A program made the translations under genes and the position numbers. From NCBI GenBank assembly GCA_903827245.1, contig CAIKHO010000047.1, positions 1 to 53,788 on the forward strand: a stretch of 53,788 nucleotides of DNA, read 5' to 3'. Positions 18,082-28,789 of the stretch are shown here, piece by piece (the first letter of the stretch is position 1; every line of letters starts with the position of its first letter). The notes beneath the pieces are model-generated. The model had not been told where the DNA came from, did no database searches, and was given only the letters and a program-made list of their open reading frames with translations. This DNA comes from an uncultured Opitutia bacterium. GTDB taxonomy: Bacteria > Verrucomicrobiota > Verrucomicrobiia > Opitutales > Opitutaceae.

Positions 18082-18385
18082 GATGACCCGAGGAGGTGAG
18101 ACGAACTTCAGTGTCCGGCGAGAAAAAACGTGTGTCGGAATGCGGCGAAAGCCCGCGCTCAATCGCCCCGACTCTCCGCTCGCTTTTAAAATCAGGCTCC
18201 CGGGCGGGGAGAAATATCAACATCCGCGACCTGAACCCTTCGGGTCGCCTTTCTCTCACGGTTAAGAGGAGCTGCTCAAAGACGTCAGGGTGGGCTTGCC
18301 GCAGTTTGAGGGACGGCATGCGGCCTCGCCGGCTCACGCAAAGATCTAACGATCTGCGGCCTGGCCCCGTCCGGCTCTGACGCGG
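18082..18385. other. intergenic stretch with a dispersed repeat, no gene
   Basis: It contains AGACGTCAGGG at 18280-18290 and the repeat at 18298-18367. No coding frame is convincing. Confidence 0.45.
18298..18367. repeat. 70-base dispersed intergenic repeat, copy 2
   Basis: It runs GCCGCAGTTTGAGGGACGGC... through CCTCGCCGGCTC to ATCTAACGATCTGCGGCCTG and matches the copy at 24191-24260 at about 57 of 67 positions. It lies just after the stop of the esterase gene on the minus strand. Confidence 0.7.
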
Positions 18386-19300
18386 TTATTTTTTGGGCGG
18401 CGTGAGAACGAACGCCAGGCCGCGCCGAAGTGCCGCATAAGACCCGGAGCCATGCGACTCGTCGGGGAAAATTGTGTAGACCACGGGCACGTCCTGCGGC
18501 CGCAGCCCGCGCAGCCGTTCAGCCAGCTCGGAGGCGTTGTCGATCATGCGCTCCCTGCCCGCCGTAGCGAGGAGGGCGGGATCGCTGCCCCGGTACTGCT
18601 CGTTGCCGGCGGATGTGATTAGGATTCGCAGCTTGAGCTCCCCGGCGCGGACCCGCTCGGAGAAGGCCTTCTCGCCCTTCAGTACGTCGCGGTCATTCTT
18701 CCAGATGGAGGGGCTGCCGGCGATAAAGGCGTCGAACGCCTCGGGATGATGGAAGAGCACATTCAGGACGGTCAGCCCGCCCAGCGAGACGCCGAAGAGT
18801 CCGCGGCGGCCGGGCTCGACCCGGTAGCGCGACTCCACAAACGGCTTCATCTCCTCCAGCAGCACGCGGACAAACGCGTCGCCTCCGCCCGTGGGGAGTT
18901 TTGACCCGACCGGATCGGCGGCCGGCGTCAGTTCGAAGGTCCGCCGCTCCCGCCACTCGTTCACGCTTTCCGTGATATAACCGATCCCGACGATGATGGC
19001 GTTCTCGTAGTGCCAGCTGTCGGTCGCCGCCGCGGCGAAGTACTCGTTGCCGTCGAGCAGGTAGACGACCGGATAAGCCTTGTTCGGGCCGGCATCCGCC
19101 GGCGCCCAGATCATCAGCCGGTAAGGGCGGCCGTTGATCTGCGAAACAAAATCATACTGCCGCGCGCCCGGTAGCACCACCGGGGCGCCCGCGCTGCCGG
19201 CCCCGAGACGGGGCACCGGGCCGGCGGAAGGTTCCGCAGCAGGCAAAAAGACCGACGACGAAACCAGCAGGGCGAGGATCCCGAGGAAACGGATTGTCAT
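18386..19300 (-). CDS. secreted esterase D-family hydrolase
   Basis: A 304-residue exported hydrolase (PF00756). The signal peptide is residues 1-22 (ILALLVSSSVFLPAAE). The oxyanion and nucleophile regions are clear: VVYLLDGNEYF, then FGVSLGG with the nucleophile Ser, ITSAGNEQYRGSD in the acid region, and FPDESHGS with the catalytic His. The form is close to the siderophore-esterase/IroE-like branch of the family rather than the feruloyl branch seen at 4.3 and 19.6 kb. The substrate cannot be told; no iron-uptake genes lie nearby. The ATG at 19300 starts the signal peptide; an upstream in-frame ATG at 19351 would bury it. Confidence 0.82.
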   Translation of the reverse strand: MTIRFLGILALLVSSSVFLPAAEPSAGPVPRLGAGSAGAPVVLPGARQYDFVSQINGRPYRLMIWAPADAGPNKAYPVVYLLDGNEYFAAAATDSWHYENAIIVGIGYITESVNEWRERRTFELTPAADPVGSKLPTGGGDAFVRVLLEEMKPFVESRYRVEPGRRGLFGVSLGGLTVLNVLFHHPEAFDAFIAGSPSIWKNDRDVLKGEKAFSERVRAGELKLRILITSAGNEQYRGSDPALLATAGRERMIDNASELAERLRGLRPQDVPVVYTIFPDESHGSGSYAALRRGLAFVLTPPKK

Positions 19301-19644
19301 GGGGGTAAGGGACTGAACGCAGGCGGACGAAGCGTGGAGATTCCGGCTCAAGCCGCCGCGGTTGGGTCTCGACGTTGGACAACCCGGATGAGAGGGACGA
19401 GCCGAAATGCAGCCGGGGGATTTCCTCGGCTTGGTGGGTAGCAGGGCGGGGCAGTGGCGCGCCCTGCTTCTGACGGAGCAACCTCTTCAAAAATGATACG
19501 TGATAACGTGCAGCAACTCGAGGTTGTCCGTCTAATCTAGCCGGACGCCTTTGGCTCGCCATCGATTCTGATGTGCGTTCCGGTTATTCGCCGAATCGAG
19601 AGCGCTTACCCCTGTCAATGGTTCGGACCTACCCCCTCACGGAA
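19301..19644. other. divergent intergenic region between two esterase genes
   Basis: No gene is seen. The two flanking esterase genes point away from each other, so their promoters should be here, but I cannot place boxes with confidence. Confidence 0.4.
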
Positions 19645-20931
19645 ATGAACATGTGCAAAATTGCCCTGGCCTCGCTTTTTCTCGTTACCGGCCTGATGGC
19701 CCAGACGAATCCTGTGCAGGAACTGATTGATGCAGCCCGCACCGATTCGCCGAGGCTGAAGGATCTGCTGGGGGCCAAGGATGAGTATGGCTACCGGATT
19801 CCCGAACTTGCCGGCCGCGATGGCGTCGCCGTCTGGGGCCAGGAATTCGTCTTCGCGGTGGAGAGCGCCAGGCCCGCGTCCGTGTCGATCGACAAGGAAC
19901 CGCCCGTCCCCATGAAGCAGGTGGGTGGAACCAACTACTGGTATCTGTGGAAAATGTTGCGGCTCGGCACCACCCACCAGCACCAGTACGTGGTGGATGG
20001 AAAGCCCTTCGCCGCCCCCTATCAGGTGGCCGGCTACAACCCTGATTCCTATCCGCTGCCCGGTGTTCCTCGCGGCGTGCTCTCGGAGAAAAAGACCCTG
20101 AAGAGCGCCGTCTATCCCGGTATGTCCACCAACTACTGGGTCTATACCAATCCCGGCATCGACACCACGCGGGGCGCTCCGCTGATGGTGTGGCAGGACG
20201 GCGAGACCATCGTTGGCAACCAGGACTGGATGCGCCTGCGCTTGCAGATCGTCTCGGACAACCTGGTCGCCAAGAAACTGATTCCCCCGATGGTCCACGT
20301 GTTGATTCAGCCCGGCACGGGTGGCAGGGAAGGCCAGGTCATGCGCAGCATTCTCTACGACACGGTGTCGGACCGCTACGGCAAGTATCTGCAGGAGGAA
20401 GTCCTGTCCGACGTGCAGAAGACCTACAAGATCCGCCCCGATGCTTATTCCCGCGCGATCGCCGGGGCCTCCTCGGGAGCCATCTGCGCATTCAACGTGG
20501 CCTGGTATTACCCGGACCAGTTCAGCCGCGTGCTCTCGCACATCGGCAGCTACACCGCCCTGCAATGGCATCCCGAGCAGAACCTGGACGGCGGCTACAT
20601 CGTCCCGGTCAAGGTCCGCCGCGAGGCGCCGAAGAACCTGCGCGTGTGGCTGTCCGACGGCGCCGACGACCAGGAAGCCGGCTCAGGCAGCTGGCCGCTG
20701 AACAATATCCAGCTGGCAAACTCCCTCAAGTTGAAGGGCTACGATTTCCATTTCCGGTTCGGAGTCAGCATGCACTCGATCGCCCAGGGCGCCCTGGACC
20801 TGCCGGAATCGCTCACTTGGCTCTGGCGCGACTACGACCCCGGCAAGACCGGGCAAAAATACGAGATGGAGGAGTCGGAAAAAGCCAAGCCCCTGTTCCG
20901 CGTGGGCATCACTAACCGCGACGCCCTGTAA
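19645..20931 (+). CDS. secreted esterase with N-terminal carbohydrate-binding-like domain
   Basis: A 428-residue exported hydrolase. A signal peptide (MCKIALASLFLVTGLMAQ) is followed by a beta-rich domain (about 35-145) like the glycogen-binding/CBM48-type module often placed before CE1 domains (blocks EFVFAVESARPASVSIDKEP and GGTNYWYLWKMLRLG). The esterase D domain follows, with GASSGA holding the nucleophile Ser, LSDGADDQE in the acid region and a His in VSMHSIAQG. The sequence TVSDRYGKYLQEEVL parallels TVSAKYAEFVEAEVL of the esterase at 4.3 kb, so the two are paralogues. It likely removes ester groups from polysaccharides. ATGs at 19645 and 19651 are equally possible; longer forms from 19573 lack a proper signal. 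Confidence 0.82.
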   Translation: MNMCKIALASLFLVTGLMAQTNPVQELIDAARTDSPRLKDLLGAKDEYGYRIPELAGRDGVAVWGQEFVFAVESARPASVSIDKEPPVPMKQVGGTNYWYLWKMLRLGTTHQHQYVVDGKPFAAPYQVAGYNPDSYPLPGVPRGVLSEKKTLKSAVYPGMSTNYWVYTNPGIDTTRGAPLMVWQDGETIVGNQDWMRLRLQIVSDNLVAKKLIPPMVHVLIQPGTGGREGQVMRSILYDTVSDRYGKYLQEEVLSDVQKTYKIRPDAYSRAIAGASSGAICAFNVAWYYPDQFSRVLSHIGSYTALQWHPEQNLDGGYIVPVKVRREAPKNLRVWLSDGADDQEAGSGSWPLNNIQLANSLKLKGYDFHFRFGVSMHSIAQGALDLPESLTWLWRDYDPGKTGQKYEMEESEKAKPLFRVGITNRDAL

Positions 20932-21056
20932 ATTCCTTCCCGACCAGGGAGTGGATTGCATCCGAACTGGGCGGGCGCGGCGCCTCCACCGGCTTGCCTC
21001 GCCGAAGCCTTGGCGAAGGTGGAGTCGCGGCCTCGGTCGTGAGCTTGCCGAACGAC

Positions 21057-21833
21057 TCACCGGAAAGTCTGGCTTACCCCCGTCGGGGTAAACTTCGCGG
21101 CACCCGGGCCGCGGTGGCGCCAGAGCAGCATCAGGAGGAAGCCGATGGCGGCACCGCCGAGGTGGGCGAAGTGGGCGATGCTGGCTCCGAAGATGGAAAA
21201 CCCGGTGAAGCCGGAGAACAGGTCAAAGAGGAGCAGGCCCGGGATGAAGAATTTCGCCGCGATCGGGACTGGCACGAACATCAGCCCGAGTTTGGCGTTG
21301 GGATGAAGAAACCCAAATGCCACCAGGAGCCCGTAGATGGCTCCGGAGGCGCCCAGCACCGGGCTGGCGTAGATCCCATAGAGCTCGACGAGCGCGGCCT
21401 TGACCGCCGGATCCGGGGGCAGCCGGCCGCGGCCGGTCGCCAACAGGGAACTGATGTTGGAGGGCGTCAGCCCCGCCGCGATGAGCCGATCATGGAGGCC
21501 GCGGAATTGCTCCCAGTTGACCCCCGTCTGGATCATCGCGGCGCCCACGCCGCAGAGAAAATAGAAAATCAAAAAGCGGGCCGCACCCCATTCCCTCTCC
21601 AGGATCGAGCCGAAGGAAACGAGTGCGAACATATTGAAGAAGATATGGCTCAGGTTCGCATGCAGGAACATGTACGACACCACCTGCCACAGGCCGAAAT
21701 TGGCGTTGGCCGGATACCAGAGCGCGCCGACCGTGACCAGCCGCTCGCTCCCGTTGGGCAGCAGGAAACCCGCAGCAAACACGATGATATTTGCGATCAA
21801 CAGGCCGGCAACCGTCCGGGGCATGCGACTCAT
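21057..21833 (-). CDS. rhomboid-family intramembrane serine protease
   Basis: A 258-residue membrane protein. The catalytic pair is Ser163 in GASGAIYG and His224 in HFAHLGGAAIGF; the conserved Asn/His region of helix 2 is HANLSHIFFNMFAL (58-71), with ER-EWG after it. Six membrane segments fit the basic bacterial rhomboid. An unusual soluble loop of about 45 residues (105-150) sits between helices 3 and 4. It would cut membrane proteins within the bilayer; substrates are unknown. The ATG at 21833 is chosen because the upstream 27 residues are polar and untypical. It stands alone, convergent with the esterase gene. Confidence 0.9.
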   Translation of the reverse strand: MSRMPRTVAGLLIANIIVFAAGFLLPNGSERLVTVGALWYPANANFGLWQVVSYMFLHANLSHIFFNMFALVSFGSILEREWGAARFLIFYFLCGVGAAMIQTGVNWEQFRGLHDRLIAAGLTPSNISSLLATGRGRLPPDPAVKAALVELYGIYASPVLGASGAIYGLLVAFGFLHPNAKLGLMFVPVPIAAKFFIPGLLLFDLFSGFTGFSIFGASIAHFAHLGGAAIGFLLMLLWRHRGPGAAKFTPTGVSQTFR

Positions 21834-21994
21834 CGGGCTACCGTTGCGATGCCGCTGCCATTCGCAACCCTGGAGGAATTCGGGGCTGCCCATGGACGTC
21901 TTCTGCTCGACCACTTTGTTCCGGCGGGCCGCCGAGATGAAATATGGTGACGCGACGTCGCTGGCTTTGTCGGCTGCATGGACTATGCTCCACG

Positions 21995-22822
21995 ATGATG
22001 ACCAAGGCCGTTAGCTCCACTCCGCTCGCGCGGAGCTGGTCCGCTGGCGACATCCAACCGCAAATGGCCCAACGACTGGCGCTGCGGCAGCGATCGAAAT
22101 CGCTGGCGCTTGGCCGGCAAAGGTGGAGCCGCCTGCTGTTCGGCCATTGGGAGGTCGGGCCGCGGGAGATTCAAGCCACTCTGCCGCCCGGCCTGTTCGT
22201 CGACACCTTCGAAGGCTCCGCGTACCTTGGAATCGTCCCATTCTTCATGGAAAGGGTGCGACCGGCCTGGCTGCCACCACTTCCCGGTTTGTCGTGGTTT
22301 CTCGAACTCAACGTGCGCACGTACGTCCATGATGCCGCGGGCAATCCGGGAGTCTGGTTTTACTCGCTCGACTGCAACCAGCCCGTGGCGGTGGCGATCG
22401 CGCGGCGATTTTTCCACCTGCCGTATTTCCATGCGCGGATGAGAGCGCGCCAGCAGGGAGCGACGATATACTATCAGTCCCGGCGGCGCGGTGCCGCCTC
22501 CGCGGAGGGCCGGTACGCGTGGGAGCCCGCGACCGACGGCACTCCCGCGCGGGCGGGCACGCTCGAATTTTTTCTCGTGGAGCGCTACTTGCTCTACGCC
22601 GCCGACGCGCAAGGTCGACTCTTGGCCGGCCGGGTTCACCACGCCCCGTATCGAATCTACACGCCGAATGTGTCCGAATTTTCCGTCGAGCCGGCGCGAG
22701 CCGCCGGCTTTGCGTTGAACGGAGCGCCGGTCTCATGGATCGCCGCGGGAGCGGTGGACGTAACTGTCTTTCCCCTCGAACGCATCACCGCGATGCCCTC
22801 CCGAAAGGCGACCGATGCGTGA
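21995..22822 (+). CDS. DUF2071 (YqjF-like) protein
   Basis: A 275-residue cytoplasmic protein of the DUF2071 family. The signature runs WSRLLFGHWEVGPREIQATL, LPPGLFVDTFEGSAYLGIVP, then FLELNVRTYV and GVWFYSLDC, and the later FFLVERYLLYA. The fold is related to acetoacetate decarboxylase-like proteins but the catalytic Lys is not evident and the function is unknown. It overlaps the next gene by 8 bases, so the two are probably translated together. Two adjacent ATGs (21995 and 21998) are equivalent starts. An ATG at 21944 would add 17 residues unlike the family. Confidence 0.82.
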   Translation: MMTKAVSSTPLARSWSAGDIQPQMAQRLALRQRSKSLALGRQRWSRLLFGHWEVGPREIQATLPPGLFVDTFEGSAYLGIVPFFMERVRPAWLPPLPGLSWFLELNVRTYVHDAAGNPGVWFYSLDCNQPVAVAIARRFFHLPYFHARMRARQQGATIYYQSRRRGAASAEGRYAWEPATDGTPARAGTLEFFLVERYLLYAADAQGRLLAGRVHHAPYRIYTPNVSEFSVEPARAAGFALNGAPVSWIAAGAVDVTVFPLERITAMPSRKATDA

Positions 22823-23291
22823 CGAACTTTTCCAACGCTCGGTCCGGATCGAGCGGCCGGCCGCCGAGGTTTTTGCGTGGCACGAGCGGCCCGGGGCCTT
22901 TGAACGGCTCTGTCCGCCGTGGGAACGCGTCGAAGTCACGGCGCGAGACGGCGGCATCCGCGACGGAGCCCGCGTGTCGCTGCGAACCAAAATCGGCCCC
23001 GTGTGGGTGCGTTGGGAAATCGAACATCGCGACTACGTCGCGGGCCGACAATTTCGCGACGTGCTGTTGCGCGGGCCGTTCGCCAAATGGGAACACCTGC
23101 ACCGCATCGAGCCGGCGGGAACCGGGGCGTGCGTGCTGACCGACGAGATTCGCTATCGGCTGCCCTTTGGTCTGCTCGGACGCTGGGGCGGGGCGGCCTT
23201 CACGCGGCACCAATTGGAGCGAATGTTCGCCTATCGACACGCGGTGACGAAAGCGGACGTGGAAGCCGACGCCAAAAAACCACCGTCATAA
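22815..23291 (+). CDS. SRPBCC (START-like) ligand-binding protein
   Basis: A 158-residue protein of the SRPBCC/polyketide cyclase-like superfamily. It opens with a typical strand and helix, SVRIERPAAEVFAWHERPGA, then has FERLCPPWERV and the strand VWVRWEIEHRDYV, and a final helix FTRHQLERMFAYRH. Relatives are often linked to, or fused with, TIGR01777 epimerases; no epimerase gene follows here. It binds a hydrophobic ligand in a helix-grip pocket; the ligand is unknown. The 8-base overlap with the DUF2071 gene suggests translational coupling and a common task. Confidence 0.8.
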   Translation: MRDELFQRSVRIERPAAEVFAWHERPGAFERLCPPWERVEVTARDGGIRDGARVSLRTKIGPVWVRWEIEHRDYVAGRQFRDVLLRGPFAKWEHLHRIEPAGTGACVLTDEIRYRLPFGLLGRWGGAAFTRHQLERMFAYRHAVTKADVEADAKKPPS

Positions 23292-23292
23292 C

Positions 23293-23376
23293 GGGTCGGG
23301 CCGCTACTTCTTAAAAACGGTGCGTGGGGCATACCGACAGGATCGGCCCCATTTTTAAGGACGAGCGGCCCGACCC
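23293..23376. repeat. long intergenic palindrome, possible terminator
   Basis: The arms GGGTCGGGCCGCT...CTTAAAAA and TTTTTAAG...AGCGGCCCGACCCC pair over about 25 bases each around a 30-base centre that also pairs partly. It starts two bases after the SRPBCC stop. The sequence GCGGCC(T/C)G(A/G)CCCCGTCCGGC at its right edge recurs near 18355 and 24950. Confidence 0.7.
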
Positions 23377-23500
23377 CGTCCGGCTGCCGTCTTGGCGAGG
23401 GCACGACGACGTCCGTCTTACATTGAAGAACGAGCCAAAGGGGTCAGCCGTGGTTTGAAGGATTGCCAGTCAGCCCCACTTTCCGATCACCTTCCACCTC

Positions 23501-24172
23501 GTGAGCACCCAATCCAAACGGTCCAAACTTCGCGTCAACTGCTTCAGCGTTTCGCTCGACGGCTATGGTGCCGGTCCGCGGCAGGACCTCCAGAATCCGC
23601 TCGGCGTGGGCGGTATGTCGCTGCCCGGATGGTTTTTCCCGACGCGGACGTTTCAAGGCATGCACGGCGGGGGCACGGGTGGCACGACCGGGATCGACGA
23701 CGATTTTGCGGCCCGCGGCGCAGCCGGCCTCGGGGCCTGGATTCTCGGCCGCAACATGTTTGGCCCGATCCGCGGCGAGTGGCCCGACGACCAGTGGAAA
23801 GGGTGGTGGGGCGACAATCCTCCTTACCACGTGCCGGTGTTTGTGCTCACGCACCATCCGCGTGCCCCGCTCGTGATGGCGGGCGGCACCACGTTTCACT
23901 TCGTGACCGACGGCATCCACGCGGCGCTGGACCGCGCACGTGAGGCCGCGCAAGGCAAGGACGTGCGCGTCGGCGGGGGCGTCGCGACAGTTCGCCAATA
24001 CCTGCAGGCCGGGCTGATCGACGAAATGCATCTGGCTGTCTCGCCCGTTCTCCTCGGCCAAGGGGAAAACCTCTACGCCGGTCTCGACCTGCCCAAACTT
24101 GGTTATGAGCGCACCGAGCACGTGCCATCGCCGCACGCGACGCACGTCGTGTTCACGAAACACTCGCCTTAG
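23501..24172 (+). CDS. dihydrofolate reductase-like (RibD C-terminal domain) protein
   Basis: A 223-residue protein of the RibD_C/DHFR-like superfamily, the YwjB/YyaP type. It starts LRVNCFSVSLDGYGAGP, has GAWILGRNMFGPIRGEW, VFVLTHHPRAPL, then a nucleotide-binding segment GKDVRVGGGVATVRQYLQAG and LIDEMHLAVSPVLLGQGENL. It should bind NADPH; the substrate reduced is unknown and it is not the housekeeping folA by sequence. The start is a GTG, the only start that keeps the family N-terminus. It follows a long palindrome and is probably transcribed alone. Confidence 0.85.
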   Translation: MSTQSKRSKLRVNCFSVSLDGYGAGPRQDLQNPLGVGGMSLPGWFFPTRTFQGMHGGGTGGTTGIDDDFAARGAAGLGAWILGRNMFGPIRGEWPDDQWKGWWGDNPPYHVPVFVLTHHPRAPLVMAGGTTFHFVTDGIHAALDRAREAAQGKDVRVGGGVATVRQYLQAGLIDEMHLAVSPVLLGQGENLYAGLDLPKLGYERTEHVPSPHATHVVFTKHSP

Positions 24173-24190
24173 CACACCCGCCACGAGGTC

Positions 24191-24260
24191 GCCGCGGTTT
24201 GACGGACAGCAGGCGACCTCGCCGGCTCGATAAAAAATCTAACGATCTGCGGCCTGGCCT
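24191..24260. repeat. 70-base dispersed intergenic repeat, copy 3
   Basis: It runs GCCGCGGTTTGACGGACAGC... through CCTCGCCGGCTC to ATCTAACGATCTGCGGCCTG, closely matching the copy at 18298-18367. It is 18 bases past the stop of the DHFR-like gene. Confidence 0.7.
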
Positions 24261-24330
24261 CTCCGCCTCGGTTCCGCTGTCCCATACCGTGCCCTGGCGT
24301 CTTCGGCCCAGCCTCGTCCGGCTCGGACGT

Positions 24331-24537
24331 CTACTTCGTTGCGAGGGTTGCCTGAATTTTTTTCGGCAGTTTGGCCACGACGAGATCGTAGCTGCGTCGG
24401 ATCAGGGCGTGGAGTTCGCGCTCCGGCACGAGGGAGAGGTCCTCGAGACGGAACCAATGACGCTTGGCGCAGTACGGCGCCTGGATAAATCCGTCACGGA
24501 CGATAAGCGCATCGAACTCCTCGGGAGCACATTTAAA
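24331..24537 (-). pseudogene. 3' fragment of a YjbR/MmcQ-like gene
   Basis: The last 68 residues, from FKCAPEEFDALIV to VVAKLPKKIQATLATK, are the C-terminal half of a YjbR/MmcQ domain, a small DNA-binding-like fold protein normally about 115 residues long (blocks QAPYCAKRHWFRLEDL and RRSYDLVVAKLPKK). Upstream of about 24537 the frame becomes Arg-rich and unlike the family, because the DNA there belongs to a phosphofructokinase gene read in another frame. So the N-terminal half is missing and the gene is broken. A frame from 24624 could still be translated as a 97-residue chimera. Confidence 0.7.
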
Positions 24538-24787
24538 TGGCCGCGCGGCTCTTTTCCGGGTCGAAAAAAATCTTCTGACGAGGGCCGGAGCGCTCGATGG
24601 TGATCGGTTCGGTTTCGCCCTCAATGGCTGCGGCGACTCGTTCGAAGGAGTGGTCGAAAAGCACCCGGTGCCGGTCGTCGCTGACGAAGTTGGCGCGGGC
24701 CTCTTCCCGGCGTGGTTGCAGCGGCGAAGGGTGGCGGGCGACTCCGAGGTTCTTGATTTCGAAGTCTTCGCGTCTAAATCGTCTCAT
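24533..24787 (-). pseudogene. 5' fragment of a 6-phosphofructokinase gene
   Basis: An 84-residue frame starting MRRFRREDFEIKNLG matches the N-terminus of the long (plant/spirochaete-type) phosphofructokinases: SPLQPR, NFVSDDRHRVLFD, and above all ERSGPRQKIFFDPEKSRAAI. In intact enzymes this last piece runs straight into VTCGGLCPGLN, the nucleotide-binding loop. Here the frame stops after AAI, and the following bases belong to a YjbR gene. More than 80% of the enzyme is missing, so it cannot be active. The junction is clean, which suggests a deletion joining two genes of the same orientation. A different, complete phosphofructokinase gene is at 33102. Confidence 0.68.
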
Positions 24788-25006
24788 GATTCGAGGAGTT
24801 CAAGTGCTGAACGTTTCAGCAGCTATCGTTCGCTCCCGCCTGCAGATCCAAGAAATGCGCCGCGCGGGCGCATCGTGAGGACGTGATCTCCCCGGATGAA
24901 AGAGAAAGACCCGGGTGCGCGGCCTCATTATGGATTATGATTCTGGCGGCCTGACCCCCTCGGCTCGGCTGGCAGACTACATCAGAGGTACGTGACCTAC
25001 GTCATA

Positions 25007-27567
<2,561 letters not shown>

Positions 27568-27584
27568 TTCAGGTCCTCCGGCTT

Positions 27585-28706
27585 TCAGCCGCGCGGCGCG
27601 GCTCTGACCGTCGGCCCGTCCGCCCATGTGCCCTCGACCATGAAGATCGACCCGGTGGCGGGGAGACCGCGTTCATGGGCTAGCAGGCGGCCGAGCAGGA
27701 GGTCCACGGCGGCGGCACCGATGGCCGGGGAGTGCTGGTTGATGCCGGCGCGATCGGGACTGCAGCAGTCGAGGTCGGCAAAACCAGTGTCGGCGGGCAC
27801 GCGCCGGCCGAGATCTTCCAGCCAGGCCGGCAGCTCGTTGCCCTGGCCGATCACGACATCGGGCCGGTGACGCTTGAACCAGCGGGCAAAGACGCCCGCG
27901 GAAAGATCCTTCAGCCAGAGCGGCGGGACGCGATCGGCGGAAGCCAGCTGCTGCTGGTGGCGGAGGAGCGGGGCGGACCAGGCGCCGCCGGTCTTGGCCT
28001 CCTGGTAATCTCGCAGCACCAGTCCGGGCCGGCGGTAGCCCCGGCGGGCGAGTTCGGCGAGGAGGAGGGTCATGCCCTGGAAGTGATGATGGCAGGCACA
28101 AGGCAGGGGCAAACCGGGGAGGGGCGTGCCGACCTTGACCGCGCAGAAGCGGGCCCATTCCAGCTCGGGCACGCGGGCCCAGCCCGTGGTGGGGCCGACG
28201 AGCAACGCCTCGATCCCGCGTGCCTCGAAAATGTCCGCGGCGCGCTGCGGCGTGAGCCCCGGCTCGTTCATCCAGAAAGGCTCGACCTGCAGGCCGAGCT
28301 GCATGGCGCGCGCCCGGGCGCCGTCAAAAAACCGCATGAAGGTGTGCTGCCGCCGCCAAGCCTGCGGCGTGGCATCAAACGTGAGGTAGGCGACCGGGGC
28401 CAGGCCCCGGAAGTGGCCGCGCCCGCGGATCCGGCGCATGACTTCGCCGACGAGCGGGCTGCGACGGTAGCCGAGGGCCTGCGCAACCTTCGTGAGGCGC
28501 AGGACCGTCGCGGCCGGGATCGCGGCATGTCCGCGCAGGGCCCGGGAAACGGTGGACTTCGAGACGCCGGCGGTCGCAGCGATGGCGGCGAGCGTGGGGG
28601 AAGGGGAGGAATGGCTTGGTGCTTTCACGCGGGAGGATGGCGGCGGATGCGGCCGGAGCTGGTGGGAGGAAGATTGCGATTGAGGCTTTCTTTGCAACAG
28701 TTGCAT
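27585..28706 (-). CDS. LacI-family transcriptional regulator
   Basis: A 373-residue regulator. The DNA-binding helix-turn-helix is TLAAIAATAGVSKSTVSRAL with the hinge following (AALGYRRSPLV region), and the rest is a periplasmic-binding-like sensor domain ending in a typical VEGTWADGPTV strand. The extension of about 40 residues before the helix-turn-helix is Gln/Ser/Pro-rich and unusual, so a GTG at 28628, just ahead of the helix-turn-helix, is a good alternative start. It is divergent from a GH2 gene, 83 bases away, and most likely represses it in response to a sugar. A TGCAA-CAG-TTGCA palindrome lies at its start and may be its operator. Confidence 0.9.
   Translation of the reverse strand: MQLLQRKPQSQSSSHQLRPHPPPSSRVKAPSHSSPSPTLAAIAATAGVSKSTVSRALRGHAAIPAATVLRLTKVAQALGYRRSPLVGEVMRRIRGRGHFRGLAPVAYLTFDATPQAWRRQHTFMRFFDGARARAMQLGLQVEPFWMNEPGLTPQRAADIFEARGIEALLVGPTTGWARVPELEWARFCAVKVGTPLPGLPLPCACHHHFQGMTLLLAELARRGYRRPGLVLRDYQEAKTGGAWSAPLLRHQQQLASADRVPPLWLKDLSAGVFARWFKRHRPDVVIGQGNELPAWLEDLGRRVPADTGFADLDCCSPDRAGINQHSPAIGAAAVDLLLGRLLAHERGLPATGSIFMVEGTWADGPTVRAAPRG
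28693..28705. promoter_or_regulatory. possible LacI-type operator
   Basis: TGCAACAGTTGCA is a 5-3-5 palindrome in the region between the divergent LacI and GH2 genes. If the regulator starts at the GTG at 28628, the site is fully intergenic. Operators of this family are usually palindromes of this kind with a central CG, which is absent here, so the call is weak. Confidence 0.3.
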
Positions 28707-28789
28707 AAGCAGGATGTGGTCATGCCCGGCGATTGCGTCAGGCATGCGGAAGTCTGCCCCGCATCACTGCCCCCGTTTTCTTTCACTCC

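Noticed and set aside
24331-24787. single gene with a frameshift at 24.54 kb
   Set aside because: The two frames belong to different protein families (phosphofructokinase and YjbR), so a simple frameshift cannot explain them.
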